64,000 nt of DNA from Brachionus manjavacas (Eukaryota > Rotifera > Eurotatoria > Ploima > Brachionidae). A program made the translations under genes and the position numbers. This document shows, in pieces, positions 1-10,744 of this stretch. Position 1 is the first letter of the stretch. Each line of letters starts with the position of its first letter. The stretch spans positions 434,001 to 498,000 of the forward strand of contig JAHQIY010000031.1 in NCBI GenBank assembly GCA_019054805.1. The letters run 5' to 3'. The notes under the pieces are model-generated. The model had not been told where the DNA came from and searched no databases. It saw only the letters and a program-made list of their open reading frames with translations.

Positions 1-1883
1 AACCGAAATATATCAGTCGTTATTTTCTTTTTTTTAACAACCCATATATTCTTGTAAATCTTGAAGAGAGGAATCCAAATATATATATGAAATATTTTAA
101 AAAAATTTTTAAACCTTTTTTTTCTTAATTCAAAGTTTTTGTTCGGCTAATTCGGTAGAATTTTTCAAACTAGTAATTATGTTTGACAATTTTTGATCCG
201 ATGACGGAACAAGTTTGAACTGACCTTATTTGCTAATCGTTTTCAGCGGGTCTTAATTAGTAGAAAAAAATTTTACTAGAATTTTAAGATAGGCGATGGG
301 TCCGTTGTCTAATGTTGTTAATGAGGTATCACCTCAATACCCAAAAATTCCACCCATTTACCCCTAAAAATAAAATATTTAACATAATTAGACTGAAAGG
401 GCAGAAATGATCAAAATGACGTCATTTTTTTATGAAAAATTTTAAATTTTGTTTCTCCTGTTTTTAAAAAAATAATTTGATTTTATTTGATAAAAATATA
501 AAAATATTCATTCTGTATTATCAAAAATCGTCAATAAATTATAAAAATGAATCAGAACAAACAAAAAGAAGTTAAAAAAAAAATAAAAAAATATTCGATG
601 GAAGATCTTTAAAACACAAGAAAAGATGTTTTTGAAAAAAAATTGAACACTACTCAAGCTTCAAATTTATACACCATTCCGAGACAGATCTTTTTAACTA
701 AAAAAAATCAAACATAAAATTTATTTTAAATTCGTTAATAATTCGTTTAAATTTTTTTCTAAATAGTTATGTTGTAGCATATATTTAAAAGAATATTAAT
801 AAAGAATATTTTAAATATTTGTATTTTTTAAAATAACAAAAAAACCTTTTTTTAATTTATATTGGGCTAATTGGGTGAATTCGGTGAATATCCTGAAAAA
901 GAGTTTAGATCTCGGGCTAAATATTTACAAAATCAGGGGTAACTGGGTTAACCTAATTCACCCAATAAGGCCTCACCCAATTAACCGCAGGAGGTAAAGG
1001 GGTGACTAGAAAAAACTGGTCTAATTCGGTGAGCATTTTTGGAGTTTTTGAATAAAATGAGTGCGAAATATGAAATAAAAAAAAATAGGTCACCCGGTTA
1101 GGCTCATTTACCATATTACATTTTGGCTTAAATTTTTTGGAGAGACAAATTTAACTTTTTTAAGAAAACAAAAAAAACTAATTAGCTGACAATTTAAAAA
1201 TTTTGGACTGACAAGAGAAACCCTATTTTACCGACTAAATAAACTAATTCAAAAAAACAAAAATTGACAAAAAATTTTTTTGAGGTGACAAAAAAAAGAA
1301 ATTGGTCTGGCAGATAAAAAGCAAAAATTTAAATTTGTTCCTTTGTCTTTTAACAGCATTTACACTGAATATGTTTATCACTGAATTCATCTATGTATTT
1401 ATTGATCCTATTTTTACTCTGTTTCTTATAGATGATAAAAGTGTCAAGGTATGCAGCAAAAAGACTGTCATGGCAGATCATATGAGAAGCCTTCGAAATG
1501 TCAAGAAAATAAAGGCGTTAGCCTTGTTATTTCTATCAAATGATTCGAAAATTTTCTGGATAAAAAAGGAATGTCATAATTTAGTACAGTGGTGCCACGA
1601 TAAAAGGATTTACCATTATTAATCTATACAAAATGAAATAACAAATATTACTCTATGTCAAAAAATATTAAAAATCCACTAATTATAAATAAATTTACTT
1701 TTAAATTCTTTATTGAGAAGTAAAAGAGAACCTTTTATCAAGCCTAATTTTTTTAAACTTTAAATAGATAAACACCATAAATTAAAAACTAAAAATAATT
1801 TATTAAAAATATGCTAACCCTTCTGCTAACACAAAACCCTAAACCAAGACTGTGTTCCGGACCTTGACTGGCAGCTTCTAATT
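1..1883. other. AT-rich intergenic stretch
   Basis: No supported gene. Positions 830-1115 hold several short copies, in both orientations, of a motif resembling CTAATTGGGTGAATTCGGTG, and a similar motif occurs near 140-360. This suggests a decayed repeat. An open frame at 1302-1622 (106 codons) opens on TTG, has no recognisable domain and composition like its surroundings, so it is not called. Confidence 0.5.
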
Positions 1884-2204
1884 TACAGTACATCCTAAAA
1901 CTAACTTCATCGCTTTCTTTTCCTTTCCTCTTCCTTTCCTCTTACTTTCCTCTTCCTCACTTCTTCCTTTCCTCTTCCTTCATTTTCCTTCTTTTTTCTT
2001 AGAGGAAAGGAAGAGGAAAGGAAGAGGAAAGGAAGAAGTGAGGAAGAAGTGAGGAAGAAGTGAGGAAGAAGTGAGGAAGAAGTGAGGAAGAAGTGAGGAA
2101 GAAGTGAGGAAGAAGTGAGGAAGAAGTGAGGAAGAAGTGAGGAAGAGGAAAGGAAGAGGAGAGGAAAGAAATCGATGAAGTTAGTTTTAGGATGTACTGT
2201 AGAT
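1884..2204. repeat. Palindromic MITE-like element with 12-bp minisatellite core
   Basis: The left end, starting TACAGTACATCCTAAAACTA at 1884, is repeated inverted at the right end (about 2176-2204). The arms continue inward as pyrimidine-rich (left) and purine-rich (right) strands. The right arm contains about ten tandem copies of the 12-mer GAAGAAGTGAGG (about 2027-2145). The whole unit is one ~320-bp hairpin-capable palindrome with strong strand asymmetry. Frames across it encode only serine/leucine/phenylalanine repeats and are not genes. No clear target-site duplication was found. Confidence 0.75.
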
Positions 2205-3479
2205 GAATTTTTATTAAAAATAGGTACCAAAACATGATTTATAAAATATTAAAATATTTTATAAGTTGTTTATCTCTTTTTTTCTTTTTCCATTTTTGAA
2301 TATTATTTGATTAGGTAAAAAAATCAAAACCTAATTAGCATTTGTCTGAAAGGAAGGACTAAGCTTCATTCTAACCTACCTGAGAACTACCTAAACCATA
2401 TTTTTAATACTAATAAATAAATAAACCAAAAAAAAAGCAATAAAAAAGTTCAAAATGAGTTCTTAATCATTAACTAATAGTTAAAAAGTTATTTGAAAAA
2501 ATTACAAAAATTTTCCTTTTTTTTCAGTTAATTAAAAAAAATAATTAGGAGCAAAATTTTGAATTTTTATCTAAAGTAAAATTAAATCTTAATTAAATTT
2601 TCAAATTTTGCAATACAAAATTTGACTTTTTTTCGCTATTTTATATTTTAATTAATATTAAAGCACCATTTAAAGCCATAATTTGGATTCCTTAATGTGG
2701 ATTTTAAAATTGTCTCTAAATTTTCTATTAAAGACTTTAGAAGAATCAATTTTTAATATTTTAACATTTTTAAATTATTGGTAAAGCTTATTTTATCATT
2801 TAAGATTGGATCTAGTGAATTTGAAGGCCATTTTTTTGGAAAAAAAAAGACAAACTCAAATAACTTTTAAACAATTAGTTACATATAAATAATTAAAGGC
2901 TCATTTTAATTTTTTTTATTGCTTTTTAAAATAAATAATTGAAAATGTATATTATTTTGATAAAAACTAGAGGACTGGTGTGATCTAAATTTGTAAATTT
3001 TTAAAATTCTTTTTTAACACCAGTAAAATTTAATTTAACTTCGGTGTTGGGTGTCGATATAAAATTTTAGATAAAAAATTTAGTTTAAAATTACAATCAA
3101 TTTTTTGTCTGATCTTCTTGTGTTCAAAAATTTAATTAGGTACGTCTCAGTTGGTTCTCGTAATTGAAAACATGTCAATGGGTAAATGATAAGAAAAATT
3201 TCAACAAGTAATAGAATTCTGTCATCACAAAATTTTAGTTAAAAAAGTTCTAAATTTTTTTTGAAGCTTAAGAAAGCAAAGAAAAAAATCTATGAGCTCC
3301 GAAGTTAACTAAATGCCTAAATTTTCAATTTTGATTTTATTGAAAGTGGAAAAAATTGTTTTTTTTATGTTTTTAACTTGCAGCTAAATGTTCTCTTTGT
3401 TTTTCAAAAAAAATAAAGAATCAAATTTAGTACATAGAATACCCAGCTAACAAAAAAGTCAATTATTCTTGTTCAAAAA
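2205..3479. other. AT-rich intergenic stretch, nothing recognised
   Basis: Mostly poly-A/poly-T tracts with no coding signal, RNA gene or bounded repeat visible on either strand. Confidence 0.5.
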
Positions 3480-3717
3480 CAAGTGGTTATCCCTGAAGTT
3501 GCATATCATTACAATAAATTAGTTGGAAAAAAATTGCCATTTTTGTACATTGCATCGGCTCCATATGCAACAAAAATTAACCAACAAAAAAGGAACAGGT
3601 GACTTTACTTTTGACTGCTTCCATTTGCCGCATCTCTATTGTTCAACTCGAGCAAAATGTCCGATATGTTCGAATAAGTCGACATCTAAATCTAAACACC
3701 AAACTCAATTGATTTAG
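3480..3717 (+). pseudogene. Possible piggyBac-type transposase C-terminal remnant
   Basis: One plus frame reads EVAYHYNKLVGKK, resembling the conserved DYNK-x-MGGVD segment of piggyBac transposases. A second frame about 120 bp downstream reads RAKCPICSNKS, like the start of the piggyBac C-terminal cysteine-rich finger. The two are out of frame with each other and closer together than in an intact protein, implying deletion and frameshift. The similarity is judged by eye and weak. It could equally be another DDE transposase or chance. Confidence 0.25.
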
Positions 3718-3826
3718 TTGCTCAAGTCTAGTAACAAAAATTTTTTTGATTTTTAAATCAACGCTTTTTTTATTCAAATAAAATAGTAATGAAAAAAAAA
3801 ATTTTATTTCTTTAATTTTCTAGGTT

Positions 3827-4306
3827 TTAACTACAAGTATTTGGACAAAAAGCTCTAAGAGCTTCGTCATAGCAAAATGAGGCATTGCATTCTTGAGGAT
3901 CAGAGTTGCCTAGCAGAGAATTGTCCAAAAGGGAACAATCGTTGCCGGTGAATCCATTCAGACACGTGCATTTACACTGGTAGTTGTCAAATACTCCGGA
4001 ATTTTTGCAAATGACAGGTGTACAGTCCGAAATTGATTCGGGACAGAGACACGTTCGCGGGCAGAGAGTTTTGAGCCATTGATCGGCGCAAAACGATGAG
4101 CTACACTCGGCTGGATCGCTAGGAACCACTCTACAATCAGGTCCGATTGTGCAATCCACGCCAGAGTATCCGGCTAGACAGACACAGCTACATGAGACCG
4201 GATCCAAGACACCTTGATTCTTGCAATTTGCCAAAGAGCACTTTTGAGCCACATGATAACCAATTTGAATTATTAATATCGCCAATAGTCTAAAATTGTT
4301 TTTCAT
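3827..4306 (-). CDS. Small secreted EGF-like/ShKT-like cysteine-rich protein
   Basis: A single-exon 159-residue protein. Residues 1-20 form a signal peptide (hydrophobic run LLAILIIQI, likely cut after A20). Four cysteine modules follow in alternation. Module 1 is an EGF-like unit with six cysteines (C23, C28, C39, C41, C43, C52) ending in the typical G-x-x-G-x-x-C. Module 2 is ShKT-like with six cysteines (C58 to C88, containing DPAEC and WLKTLCPRTC). Module 3 is a second EGF-like unit (C95-C124). Module 4 is a second ShKT-like unit (C140-C158) that lacks the first cysteine, so the chain ends abruptly with CPNTCS. The protein is likely extracellular; its role is unknown. ShKT domains occur in both channel-blocking peptides and ordinary extracellular enzymes, and nothing here shows toxin activity. 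The higher GC content, clean frame and signal peptide argue for a real gene. Confidence 0.85.
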   Translation of the reverse strand: MKNNFRLLAILIIQIGYHVAQKCSLANCKNQGVLDPVSCSCVCLAGYSGVDCTIGPDCRVVPSDPAECSSSFCADQWLKTLCPRTCLCPESISDCTPVICKNSGVFDNYQCKCTCLNGFTGNDCSLLDNSLLGNSDPQECNASFCYDEALRAFCPNTCS

Positions 4307-4597
4307 TTTAAATTTAATTTTTTTTACACTTCGGATTCAAGTGTATTTTAGGGTCTTTGCGAAAGTGTAACAGGACACAAATTAAATAAAATTATTTGAT
4401 ATTTTTATTTACTTAAAAATCGAATAATTCAAAAGCTAACATTGGTAAGAAAATTGAATATTAAATTTCAAAAATTTTAACAACAGATAAAATGAATATT
4501 CTTTTTTTAATTAAATTTATTTATTTTTTTCAAATTATTACGAACCTCAAAAATGTTTGATAATTATCATCCCTTTTTTATTTTTTTTGTCTTTTTT
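4307..4597. other. AT-rich upstream region of the EGF/ShKT gene
   Basis: The likely promoter side of the minus-strand gene ending at 4306. No specific element can be identified. Confidence 0.4.
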
Positions 4598-4915
4598 TTG
4601 CTGCATTCCCAGAACTAATTTTGAATTTAAAGAAAGAGGTTCTGTGAAATTCAGTTCAAAGAGAAAAAAAGAACAGAAAAAATTGTAAAAAACTTTTTTC
4701 TAAAATCTTAAAATTAGTTCTGTAAATGCAACACAGAGCAACATTCAAAGTTGCATTAAATATCAAGGTCTGCTAAATTTGCATAGTTAAGCAGAAATTA
4801 AATGTCAATATAATTGAGCTTAGTGCATTTTTTTGCATTTACAATTGATGCAACTTTGAATGTTGCACCATGCTGCATTCACAGAACTAATTTTAAAACT
4901 TAAGGAAAAAAGTTA
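4598..4915. repeat. MITE-like inverted repeat
   Basis: The segment at about 4691-4756 and the segment at about 4849-4915 are inverted copies over ~65 bp. The shared core includes TTAAAATTAGTTCTGT and GCAACATTCAAAGTTGCAT. The end motif CTGCATTCACAGAACTAATT also occurs in direct orientation near 4601, so the element probably begins there. No open frame lies inside. The arms are close matches, suggesting a fairly young non-autonomous element. Confidence 0.65.
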
Positions 4916-5112
4916 TTCAAATTTTTTCCATTTTATTCTGATCTATTGTACTAAATCTCAAAAAACCATATAACATTTAAAAATGCATTCATCAATTAAA
5001 CAATCTATCGACATTTTCAGGCCTGTGTGCCATCTTGATTGTGTCTTTTAAGTTTTTGGTAAAGGAGGTCTTGATTGTAAAGCATTAATCCACCTTTATT
5101 TGAAGGGACAAA

Positions 5113-5170
5113 TTCAAGTGCCGAGCTAAGCTCCTTCAGATTAAAAAAATAAAATTAAGACAAAATAAAA
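5113..5170 (-). mobile_element. LINE 3'-tail fragment (minus)
   Basis: Contains the reverse complement of the tail motif shared by many LINE ends in this window (stem GAGCTAAGCTC at 5123-5133 followed by AT-rich sequence). Only the end is present, as expected for a severely 5'-truncated insertion. Confidence 0.55.
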
Positions 5171-5181
5171 TAAAAATGCAG

Positions 5182-5428
5182 ACTTGCTTTTAAGTCACAA
5201 GTCTTAAGTCAAGTCAAGTCAATGACTTAAAATTTTTTTTTTTTTTTTGTAAAGTTTTTTTTTTGATAAATATGATTTTTTGTTTTAATCCAAAAAAAGT
5301 TTAGTTTTAAAATCAGAAAATTAGTTGACTCGACTAAACTTCGCTAAAAAAATGAAAAAAATTTCATAACTTTGACTTAAATATTTCTGACTTAGACTTA
5401 AAACTGTGACTTAAAAACAAGTCTGTAA
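5182..5428. repeat. AAGTC-rich palindromic MITE, copy 1
   Basis: The ends are inverted copies: AGACTTGCTTTTAAGTCAC at the left and, reversed, AGACTTGTTTTTAAGTCAC at the right. The interior is made of AAGTC/GACTT repeats and poly-T. A second copy with the same ends lies at about 43826-44070. No coding capacity. Confidence 0.7.
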
Positions 5429-5974
5429 AAATGTAAAGAAAAAATATAAATAAGTTAAAATCTAATAAAAAGACAATTAAAAATTGATAAATTGTAAGAG
5501 GTCACATGTGCAAAGTATTTAAGTATTGAACAGTTCAGGAAAGAAAGAAGAAATATTAAGATAACATATGGGGCGGGTTAATGAGTGATAAAACAAGTAT
5601 ACTTTTGAATAGTTTATTAACTCTTATCCGTCCAAAATTGGGTCAAAAATGACCCAATATTCGGTTATCGGCCAAAATGGGTCAAAAATAACCCAAGCAA
5701 AATTACATTGAATTTTTTTTATAAATAAAAAAACTTTTCATTCAATTTAATTGATTTCGATTGTTAATTGATTGTCTTTCCCTTTAAAAATAAAAACACC
5801 GAAAACTGATCTTACTTTAATTGTTTTATTCAGTGTAACTTTTTAAAAAATGAGAAAATACCGATAAATGATCTTATTTTTAACTTCGCTAAGTTGAATT
5901 AAAACGGCTAGAATAAGCCTATTCCTTGATTAATCAATTAAAATTAACGGTTCATGGCTGGGTCTATAAAAACT

Positions 5975-6265
5975 AAGTTCTTAATTATATTGAATACCCA
6001 ACTCCAATGTGTAATTGCTACCTTACTATTTCTTCTTTTTTTCCTGAAACTTGAATTATTTAAACATGTGCCACATGTAACAATCTTTTCCAATTTATGT
6101 CTTTTCAACTTTCATTTTTTTAGCTTATTTACTCTATTTTGATTCTTTTTTTTTTAATCTAATTTTATTAACTTTAATTTTATTTTTATTTTATTTTTAA
6201 CTTATTCTGAAGGAGCTTTAGCTCGGTACAGAAAACAAATAAATAAATAAATAAATAAAAAAATA
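5975..6265 (+). mobile_element. 5'-truncated LINE 3' end inserted in the piggyBac-like element
   Basis: Matches the 3' end of the LINE at 14.1-14.5 kb, sharing TTGAATACCCAACTCCA and TGTGTAATTGCTACC, and ends in the tail GAAGGAGCTTTAGCTCGG then an (AAAT)n run. The stem GAGCTTTAGCTC lies at 6213-6224. It carries no complete reading frame. It sits inside the TTAA-flanked element, so the LINE arrived later. Confidence 0.75.
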
Positions 6266-6286
6266 ATATATTAGAAGTATTAAAAA

Positions 6287-6700
6287 ATGAGTTTTTATAA
6301 TATGAATACATATAACTATTCATCTGAACAGGTAGATGCTGAGGATCAAGTAAGCGATGACGAGTTTGATTATGTTCAACTTACTCTGCAAGAATTTGTC
6401 GACGAGTATGAAAGTGAGTCAGAAACATCAGACAAAGAAGACGATGATGCACCTTTATTAGAATCTCCATCTAGCACACCCAGGATTCCTCGCTCATCGA
6501 CATTTACCATAGCCTCCGAATCCAGCAGCATAACTAACAAAAATTATTATGGTCAAAAATTCAAAAAAAGTGTCAAAAATTGCAATAAAATGAGCGATTT
6601 TTTTTTCTTTTTCATCGACTCATCAATAATTAAAAAATCGTTTTATATACAAATAAAAGAATCGCCAAAACTGATGATTTTACATCAGAGACTGAGGTAA
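6287..6700 (+). pseudogene. Acidic N-terminal piece of a piggyBac-like transposase
   Basis: A 137-codon frame begins MSFYNMNTYNYSS. It has a strongly acidic first 60 residues (runs such as ESESETSDKEDDD) followed by a Ser/Pro-rich linker, and after about residue 95 it becomes low-quality AT-rich sequence. An acidic, disordered N-terminus is typical of piggyBac transposases, and the frame lies between TTAA-flanked inverted ends. The DDD catalytic domain is absent, so the element cannot move by itself. It could be mobilised by a related full-length copy elsewhere. Assignment rests mainly on the element's ends, since the N-terminal region of these proteins is poorly conserved. Confidence 0.45.
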
Positions 6701-6894
6701 AATCATTTATTAAAATTGGAATTTTTTTTCGGGTCAAAAAAGACCCATTTTGGCCGATAACGTTATTTTTTCTATTTTGGACGGATAAGAGTTAAATAAT
6801 TGTTGAGCTCTAACAATTAATATATATAGTGTAATCCTAAAACATCTCTCACCTCAGCACTGAGAATGTAGAGGTAGAGGATAATTTTGAATCA

Positions 6895-7450
6895 TGATTC
6901 ATGATTGATTTCCTTTTGACTCTCAATTTTATTTTCATTTATTTTTAATTTTAAGTCAATATTTTCCTTATTATATTTAGTAAAGACAATAAAACAAGAC
7001 TTTTCAACAGATATTTTCATCTTCCACTTGAAGAGACATTTTTCTAGTTCGTCTAAGTATTTGTTTATCTTTTTTTCTAGATTTCCTTTTTTTCTTAAAA
7101 ATATAAAATGTGACCAAGTCCTCAGCAAAAAGAAGAGAGTATTCACTATTTGTTTTATTTCTTTTATTTCTTATAAGGATATCATTGGTAAAAATACTAA
7201 AAAGAAATGGACTAATTACCGAGCCTTGAGGAACACCTGCAGTTATATGGTATTCATCACTTATGTGACCGTTTACATTTACTTTAAATGATCTTGAGTC
7301 TAAAAATGAATTAATCCAATGTATTAGGTAAGAGGGAAGGTTAATTTTTTTTATTTTATAAATAAGACCATCATGCCAGGCCCTATCGAACGCTTTGGAG
7401 ACATCAAAAAATAGGGAACAGTAGTATTTGATAGCATTTTTAAGTCAAAA
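6895..7450 (-). pseudogene. LINE reverse-transcriptase fragment (minus)
   Basis: Minus-strand frames encode a reverse-transcriptase core. In order they show a block like FFDVSKAFDRAWHDG (about 7390-7440), an ITAGVPQGSVISP block, and SLLFAEDL in place of the catalytic F-A-D-D motif. The conserved tail segment KKGNLEKKINKYLDELEKC follows. The same segments occur in the copies at 14.7-15.3 kb and 57.9-58.3 kb. Frameshifts, loss of the endonuclease and the D-to-E change in the catalytic motif mark it as dead. The family is a non-LTR retrotransposon of the jockey/CR1 type; the exact clade cannot be settled by eye. Confidence 0.8.
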
Positions 7451-8267
7451 ATTTATTTTCACCTTGGTTTTAAGTTTTTCAATTTGAATTAAGTTAAGAT
7501 TTTTGGATTTGTAATTTTTTCTTTAAAATTTTGATGAAATAAAATTTTTTGGATTGAATCTTTATTTATTAAAACGGTTGATGTAACCAGAACGTGAAAT
7601 TACCCGCTCAACACGACTCTAAGATTCCGGTATACTATGGAATCTATTTAATTTTTTTAATTTTTTAGACAATCAAAAAAAAAGACATAAAAAGGCCTTT
7701 ATTTAACTTAAAAAAAAAGGAATTACAAAAAACTGAAATGATGCCTTTTCTAATTTAAAGAATTTTCACTTCAAACTACCAAGTAAATTAGAAAAAATCA
7801 AATCAAAATTTTTATTATTTGAAAAACAGCAGCATCGATTTATTTATTCATTTTATAATAAATCAAAATTTTAAGTCGAAATTAAAGTTTAACTTTTCTT
7901 CTTAGAGTTAAATATTTTAAAATTTTTGAATCTTTGAATCATAAATATTGAATTTATTATTTGAAAAATTTAAATATCAAAAAAAAAAATTGAAAAATAA
8001 AAAAAAATTCAAAGAAAAATTTGAATTTATCCGAAAATTAAAAAAAAAATTGATATATGATTAGTGATTGATTCGATTCAGCAGCACAATATTCAGCCCG
8101 ATCATGTGACATTTAGAAATGGAATTAAAAAAGATTATTTTTTATGACTCTAAATTATAAAGATTTCGGTTATTTTAATTAAAATAATCAAACTTCAGTA
8201 AATCTAGAACTAATTAAAGTTATATAGATTTCATCATCAAGTATGTCGAGAGGAGCCAGCTCATTAC
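7451..8267. other. AT-rich stretch, nothing recognised
   Basis: Contains a slightly GC-richer patch at 7570-7650 and otherwise A/T runs. No gene or bounded repeat is seen. Confidence 0.4.
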
Positions 8268-9400
8268 CAGAGTCCACCAAAATATGCCAGAGCATATTTT
8301 GATGTTAATAGAATTTTTTATGCTTTTAAGCATATTTAGCATATTAGCATATTTCAAGCATATTTGAGCTTTTTCTTGAGACAGATTATTTTGATGAAAA
8401 AAAAAATTCATTTATCATTAGACTTTTATCATTAGTTGAGGTATGGACAATATTTTTTTAAATACAATTATTCAACAATTCAATTATTAATTTCAACTAA
8501 TTTCTCAACTGTATGACTATTCGATTATTCGATTATTCAGCTTTTCAGGGAAATAATTCAGAATAAATTTATTAAGATCTCTCTTTGCGTCTAATTAACC
8601 GGATTCCCTAAACCGGGGCTGCGCCCCAGACCCCGTTCAATCCCCAAGTTGTTTAAATAAAATACGCCTAGCGTCTAATAGCTCAAGACGCCTAGCGTCG
8701 CCTTTCGCTTAGTCAAACTATGGTTAATTTAAGGGTTAATTTTCTTTAACTAAAATTCTACCGGAAATTATTTGAAAATTAACAATCATTTAAAAAATGA
8801 GTAATCGAATAATCGAATAGTCCTAGAGTTAAATAATCGAATAATTTGTAAATACCGAGTTTTGTCCATGACTGGAAAATCATCAACAAAATTCAAAACG
8901 CTTAAAAACAATTTGCTCTTTAGATTTTCATAATGAAGATTCAAAAGATAAGTTGCATCAAGACCTTTTGATTTGGTTAACATCTTCAAATATTTCATTA
9001 GAAAAATTGAACAAAAAAATTTTACTGGCTTTTTAAATCAATATTTGGGAACCGAGTTCAGGATACCGTCAACTACAACAGCAAGAAGATTTTTACCATC
9101 CGTTAAAATTAAATTTTATAATTAAATTCAAGGAATTAATTAATTTTTTTTCAAATGAGAAAATTGCCGTTGATGAAACTACTGATTGTAAGCAACGATT
9201 CGTTTTTATTTATCAAGTTAAACCTGAACGATGATTCCTCCCTAAAGTTAATCAAAACTTTATTTCTTGATCAAGTAAATTATGAGACAATTTTAACTTA
9301 ATATGGTTGTTTCCTTAAAATTTATAGCGAAAAATTTGAAAGCATATTAAGCATATTTAGCATATTTTGAACATCAAAAAGAATATTTTGGTGGTTCCTG
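8268..9400. mobile_element. hAT-type DNA transposon remnant with exact 8-bp target duplication
   Basis: The left terminus CAGAGTCCACCAAAATATGC and the right terminus (reversed: CAGGAACCACCAAAATATTC) are imperfect inverted repeats. Both are flanked by the same octamer CTCATTAC (8260-8267 and 9401-9408). CAG-starting termini with 8-bp duplications define hAT. Subterminal copies of GCATATTTAGCATATT occur at both ends. The interior has only shredded minus-strand coding (about 8786-9060) of unclear match, and a second palindromic unit (about 8437-8877) is embedded in it. Confidence 0.8.
8437..8877. repeat. Nested palindromic element with a GC-rich core
   Basis: Inverted ends share ATGGACAA (8442-8449 and 8863-8870) and the motif ATTCGATTATTCGATTA, forward near 8519 and reversed near 8802. 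The centre (8600-8750) is GC-rich against the ~20-25% background. It contains a cytosine/guanine hairpin-like run and two copies of ACGCCTAGCGTC (8664 and 8688). It lies wholly within the hAT at 8268-9400. Boundaries are approximate because no flanking duplication was found. Confidence 0.5.
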
Positions 9401-9408
9401 CTCATTAC

Positions 9409-10285
9409 GGACAAATAACATGGAGTTTTTAAGTTGAACGTTGCTAATTTTTTAGAAACTAATATTTTGATGAATTAAAAGGGTCATCGGCAGCCGAAGG
9501 TTGTATTTTAGCAAATTTGCATCTAATTCATCAATTCAAGTTAATAGGAAATTATTTTCTATCTTATCCAGTTTTTTAAGACCTTTATCCTCTCGTATTT
9601 CGACTATTTTGACTATTAAAAGAAGCAATAAATAAATTAGCTGTAAACTTTTAAATGTTAAGCTTGAAGCAAACAGCTTTAATGAAATAAATAACGCTTT
9701 AGAAGAGTATGGTCTTTATTAATTTCAACATCGAACTTTTGAAAGCATGCTAACTTTCTCTTATAATTCTATATTTCTTATATTTCAATTATACGCTAAA
9801 TCCAAAAGAAAAATTAAAAAAAAATGACTCAAGAAATTTGAATTATATTTTAAGGAACAACAATAACCTTATTGAACCAATGGCCAAGTCAAAAAGTTGA
9901 GAAAAAACATTTGAGCATTTTTATTCAAGATAAATAAATTGCTTTGTGATCAAGAGATCAATTTTGAAGTTTTCAACGTTTGAGCTTTCAATTTTCAATA
10001 GCGTAAATTTAATTTACACAGATTTTGTTTCTAAATTTGAATTATTTAACCTAAATAGCTTGTTGTTATTTTTTTTCAAATAACTATTAAATCAACAACT
10101 CTATTCAATTTTTATAAAATTTTTTTATATTTTTAATACATATATTTTTTTAATAATCAATTGAATAAATGAAGTGTTATCCAGTCTCATGAGGCATGAA
10201 TCTCTGAATCGCTATCTTTCGCTCAAACGTGCTCTTAACTATGTTCAATAAGCAAGGAACGTGTTCAATGAGTAAAAAAAGTCCC
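9409..10285. other. AT-rich stretch with no convincing gene
   Basis: A few short frames, none domain-like. It may include decayed transposon coding around 9480-9760, but nothing could be matched. Confidence 0.35.
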
Positions 10286-10695
10286 GGAAAGGATCTGGGA
10301 ATTTACGTAAAAAGAGAACTGAAATAAAGAAATCAGGTCAGGTACTGTGCAAATCGTGGAAATCGGATTTCGGATATGATAGTCAAAACCTTCAAAAATC
10401 TAAATCTAAGCATTTTAAGATTGGTCGCTTGATAGAATTCGCCGTAAATTCGTGGTGTCCGTATTTAAAGGTGGACATATGCGAATTAGAGAAAGTTCAA
10501 GCAAGAGCAACGAAAATTAATTGTCAATTAATTTTTAAAAAATATCATTTATAAAATCTTTGCTTAATCATTATTCAATATATGTCTTTTAAACTTTCTT
10601 CACATTTTTGTAGCTATATTTTATTTTTTTTCATTTTTATAATTTTTTCTGAAAGAGATCTAGCTAAGTACAGAAAACAAATAAACAAATAAGAA
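10286..10695 (+). pseudogene. LINE ORF2 C-terminal fragment plus 3' tail
   Basis: Plus frames read KDLGIYVKRELK, then after a frameshift RLIEFAVNSWCPYLKVDICE and KVQARATKI. These are the hallmarks of the region after the reverse-transcriptase domain in CR1/jockey-type LINEs (D-L-G-V strand, P-x-L-E-F-A-V-x-x-W-x-P block, Q-R-R-A-T-K helix). At 10650-10695 the sequence CTGAAAGAGATCTAGCTAAG leads into an (AAAT)n-like tail. That end matches the other LINE tails although the coding belongs to a different subfamily from the 14-kb copy. Confidence 0.7.
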
Positions 10696-10744
10696 TAAAT
10701 CCTTAATCATTATAATTTTAATAAAGTCTAGTTTTGATTCTTTA

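Larger units (their letters stand above)
5621..6791 (+). mobile_element. piggyBac-like DNA transposon remnant with TTAA flanks
   Basis: The left end CTCTTATCCGTCCAAAAT is immediately preceded by TTAA (5617-5620). The right end is its inverted copy followed by TTAA (6792-6795). A subterminal block containing TTATCGGCCAAAATGGGTC is also inverted at the two ends. A TTAA duplication is the hallmark of the piggyBac superfamily. The 1171-bp unit is too short for a full transposase (about 600 residues) and is interrupted by a LINE tail at about 5975-6265. The internal reading frame at 6287-6700 would be the surviving transposase N-terminus. Confidence 0.8.

Noticed and set aside
1302-1622. 106-codon plus frame
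   Set aside because: Starts on TTG, no domain, composition like intergenic DNA.
1907-2235. Ser/Leu/Phe-repeat frames on the minus strand
   Set aside because: Artefact of the 12-bp tandem repeat in the palindromic element.
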